From: JBFHER01 sp041584055
GTDB lineage: Bacteria; Bacteroidota; Bacteroidia; Bacteroidales; UBA5342
DNA: 7,275 nucleotides
NCBI GenBank assembly: GCA_041584055.1
Contig: JBFHER010000188.1
Location: 1-7,275, forward strand
Direction of reading: 5' to 3'
Shown piece after piece: positions 6,051 to 7,275 of this stretch. How positions within the stretch are numbered: the stretch's first letter is position 1; each line of letters begins with the position of its first letter. The translations under genes and the position numbers were made by a program. Below the pieces are notes generated by a model. It was given only the letters and a program-made list of their open reading frames with translations, made no database searches and was not told the DNA's origin.

Positions 6051-7275
6051 TCAGGATACATTAAATGTAAGTCGTTTCCCTTTTACCCTTTCGTCAAACA
6101 CGCCTTCGTTATAAACGAGATTCCCATTTACAAAGGTTTTTGACACCCGATAATCGAAGGTTGTTCCTTCCAGTGGCGACCATCCACATTTATACAAAAG
6201 ATTTTCTTTGCTCACCGTCCATGGGGCACCATCGGATAAGACCACCAGATCGGCAAAATATCCTTCTTTTATGAAACCCCTGTCTTTCACTCTGAAAAGT
6301 TTTGCGGGAGCATGACACATTTTCTCGACAACTTTTTCAACAGTTATTTTTTCTTCCTTTACCATTTGCATCATGGCAACCAGAGAATGCTGCACCAGCG
6401 GTCCGCCGGAAGTGGCTTTCAAGGCACCCCCTTCTTTTTCTTCCAACAAATGGGGGGCATGATCCGTGGCAATCACATCAATCTTATCTTCCAGCAAGGC
6501 TTTTAAAAGTGCTTTTTTGTCGCTGGCCGATTTCACGGCAGGGTTCCACTTTATCAGAGCTCCTTTTGTCTTATAATGAGTATCATCAAAAATGAGGTGA
6601 TGTACGCAAACCTCAGCAGTAATTTTCTTTTCTTCCAGTGGCAGTGAATTGTCGAACAAAGCCATCTCCTTCTCCGTTGAAAGATGGAGTACATGGAGTC
6701 GACTGCCATATTTCTTTGCCAGATCAATGGCCATTTTCGATGAACGATAACAGGCTTCCACATCCCTTATCTTTGGATGGTACTCCACAGGGATATCCTC
6801 GCCAAATTCATGCAGGTATTTTTCTTTATTGGCCCGGATTGTTTCTTCATCCTCACAATGGGTTGCGATAAGAAGATCTATTTCTGAAAAAATCCCACGC
6901 AATGTTTCTTTGTCATCCACCAGCATGTTACCGGTGGAGGCTCCCATAAATACTTTAATGCCACAGGTATCTTCCGGTCTTGCCTTTTTCAGCTCTGCCA
7001 GGTTGTCGTTGGTTGCGCCAAGGTAAAAGGAGAAGTTTGCCAGGGCTTTGGTTGCTGCATAGGCAAACTTTTCTTCCAGCCGCTGGATTGTCACGGTCTG
7101 AGGAATCGTATTTGGCATCTCCATGTAAGATGTAACGCCGCCGGCAACAGCAGCTTTTGATTCAGTGTAGATATCTCCTTTGTGTGTGAGCCCCGGATCA
7201 CGAAAATGCACCTGATCATCAATAACACCAGGAATCAACAACATACCACTCGCATCAATAACCTGCGTATCAGAT
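6051..7275 (-). CDS. pyrC: dihydroorotase (class I, amidohydrolase fold), N-terminus cut by window edge
   Basis: Interconverts N-carbamoyl-L-aspartate and L-dihydroorotate, the third step of de novo pyrimidine synthesis, in the cytoplasm. The frame stays open to the right edge (SDTQVIDASG precedes the Met at 7242-7244), so that Met is internal and about 40-50 N-terminal residues are missing. Numbering from that Met: substrate-binding HFRDPG at 13-18, MPNT at 43-46, K97 in GIKVFMGASTG (the likely carboxylated metal-bridging Lys), H129 in THCED, H187 in LHVLHLST, and D261 with H265 in DVIATDHAPH (catalytic Asp). The usual DxHxH motif reads D-D-Q-V-H, so the first metal-ligand His is Gln11. The ending FVNGNLVYNEGVF is the usual C-terminal amidohydrolase strand. 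Allantoinase or hydantoinase are related alternatives, but HFRDPGLTHKGD fits class I dihydroorotase better. The gene converges on metK and shares its terminator. Confidence 0.9.
   Translation of the reverse strand, partial: SDTQVIDASGMLLIPGVIDDQVHFRDPGLTHKGDIYTESKAAVAGGVTSYMEMPNTIPQTVTIQRLEEKFAYAATKALANFSFYLGATNDNLAELKKARPEDTCGIKVFMGASTGNMLVDDKETLRGIFSEIDLLIATHCEDEETIRANKEKYLHEFGEDIPVEYHPKIRDVEACYRSSKMAIDLAKKYGSRLHVLHLSTEKEMALFDNSLPLEEKKITAEVCVHHLIFDDTHYKTKGALIKWNPAVKSASDKKALLKALLEDKIDVIATDHAPHLLEEKEGGALKATSGGPLVQHSLVAMMQMVKEEKITVEKVVEKMCHAPAKLFRVKDRGFIKEGYFADLVVLSDGAPWTVSKENLLYKCGWSPLEGTTFDYRVSKTFVNGNLVYNEGVFDERVKGKRLTFNVS

Noticed and set aside
6302..6595. Plus-strand open frame of 97 codons inside the dihydroorotase gene.
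   Set aside because: It is antisense to the conserved DHAPH-containing region. The translation is low-complexity, with no recognisable domain.

Overview
The window is chromosomal housekeeping DNA from a bacterium of the phylum Bacteroidota. The support is: TAnnTTTG-type -7 promoter boxes in the gaps, A/T-rich leaders without clear Shine-Dalgarno sequences, a MetK of 430 residues with an insert relative to the E. coli enzyme, and Bacteroidota-like wording of the M23 peptidase and dihydroorotase. I cannot name the genus. I see no insertion sequence, phage gene, CRISPR array, tRNA or rRNA.

Layout. On the minus strand, read from right to left from about 4440 to 1, are a membrane-fusion (MacA/HlyD-like) protein, a MacB/FtsX-type ABC permease starting 3 bases after it, a membrane-anchored M23 (LytM) peptidase after a 66-base gap, and dxr, whose ATG overlaps the peptidase stop (TAATG) and which runs off the left edge. 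No terminator is visible between these four genes, so readthrough is possible, although a promoter-like box precedes the peptidase. On the plus strand, metK (4649-5941) is transcribed divergently. It ends in a strong bidirectional terminator shared with a convergent dihydroorotase gene (minus strand, 6051 to the right edge, N-terminus missing).

The most interesting element is in the 311-base divergent gap. The metK leader carries what reads as a SAM-II class S-adenosylmethionine riboswitch (4536-4580): a P1 stem, a GATTTG loop motif, CTTGC, and a 3' GCTAAA that can form the expected pseudoknot. A promoter -7 box lies 8 bases upstream, so the transcript would begin almost at the aptamer. The aptamer ends nearly 70 bases before the metK start, and a 7-base perfect complement of its pseudoknot strand lies in that spacer. 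This suggests a switching design different from SAM-II elements in which the ribosome-binding site is part of the pseudoknot. The product of metK is SAM, so this would be direct feedback.

Functionally the genes cover SAM supply (metK), isoprenoid precursor synthesis (dxr), pyrimidine synthesis (dihydroorotase), cell-wall remodelling (M23) and tripartite export (adaptor plus permease, with no ATPase gene in view).
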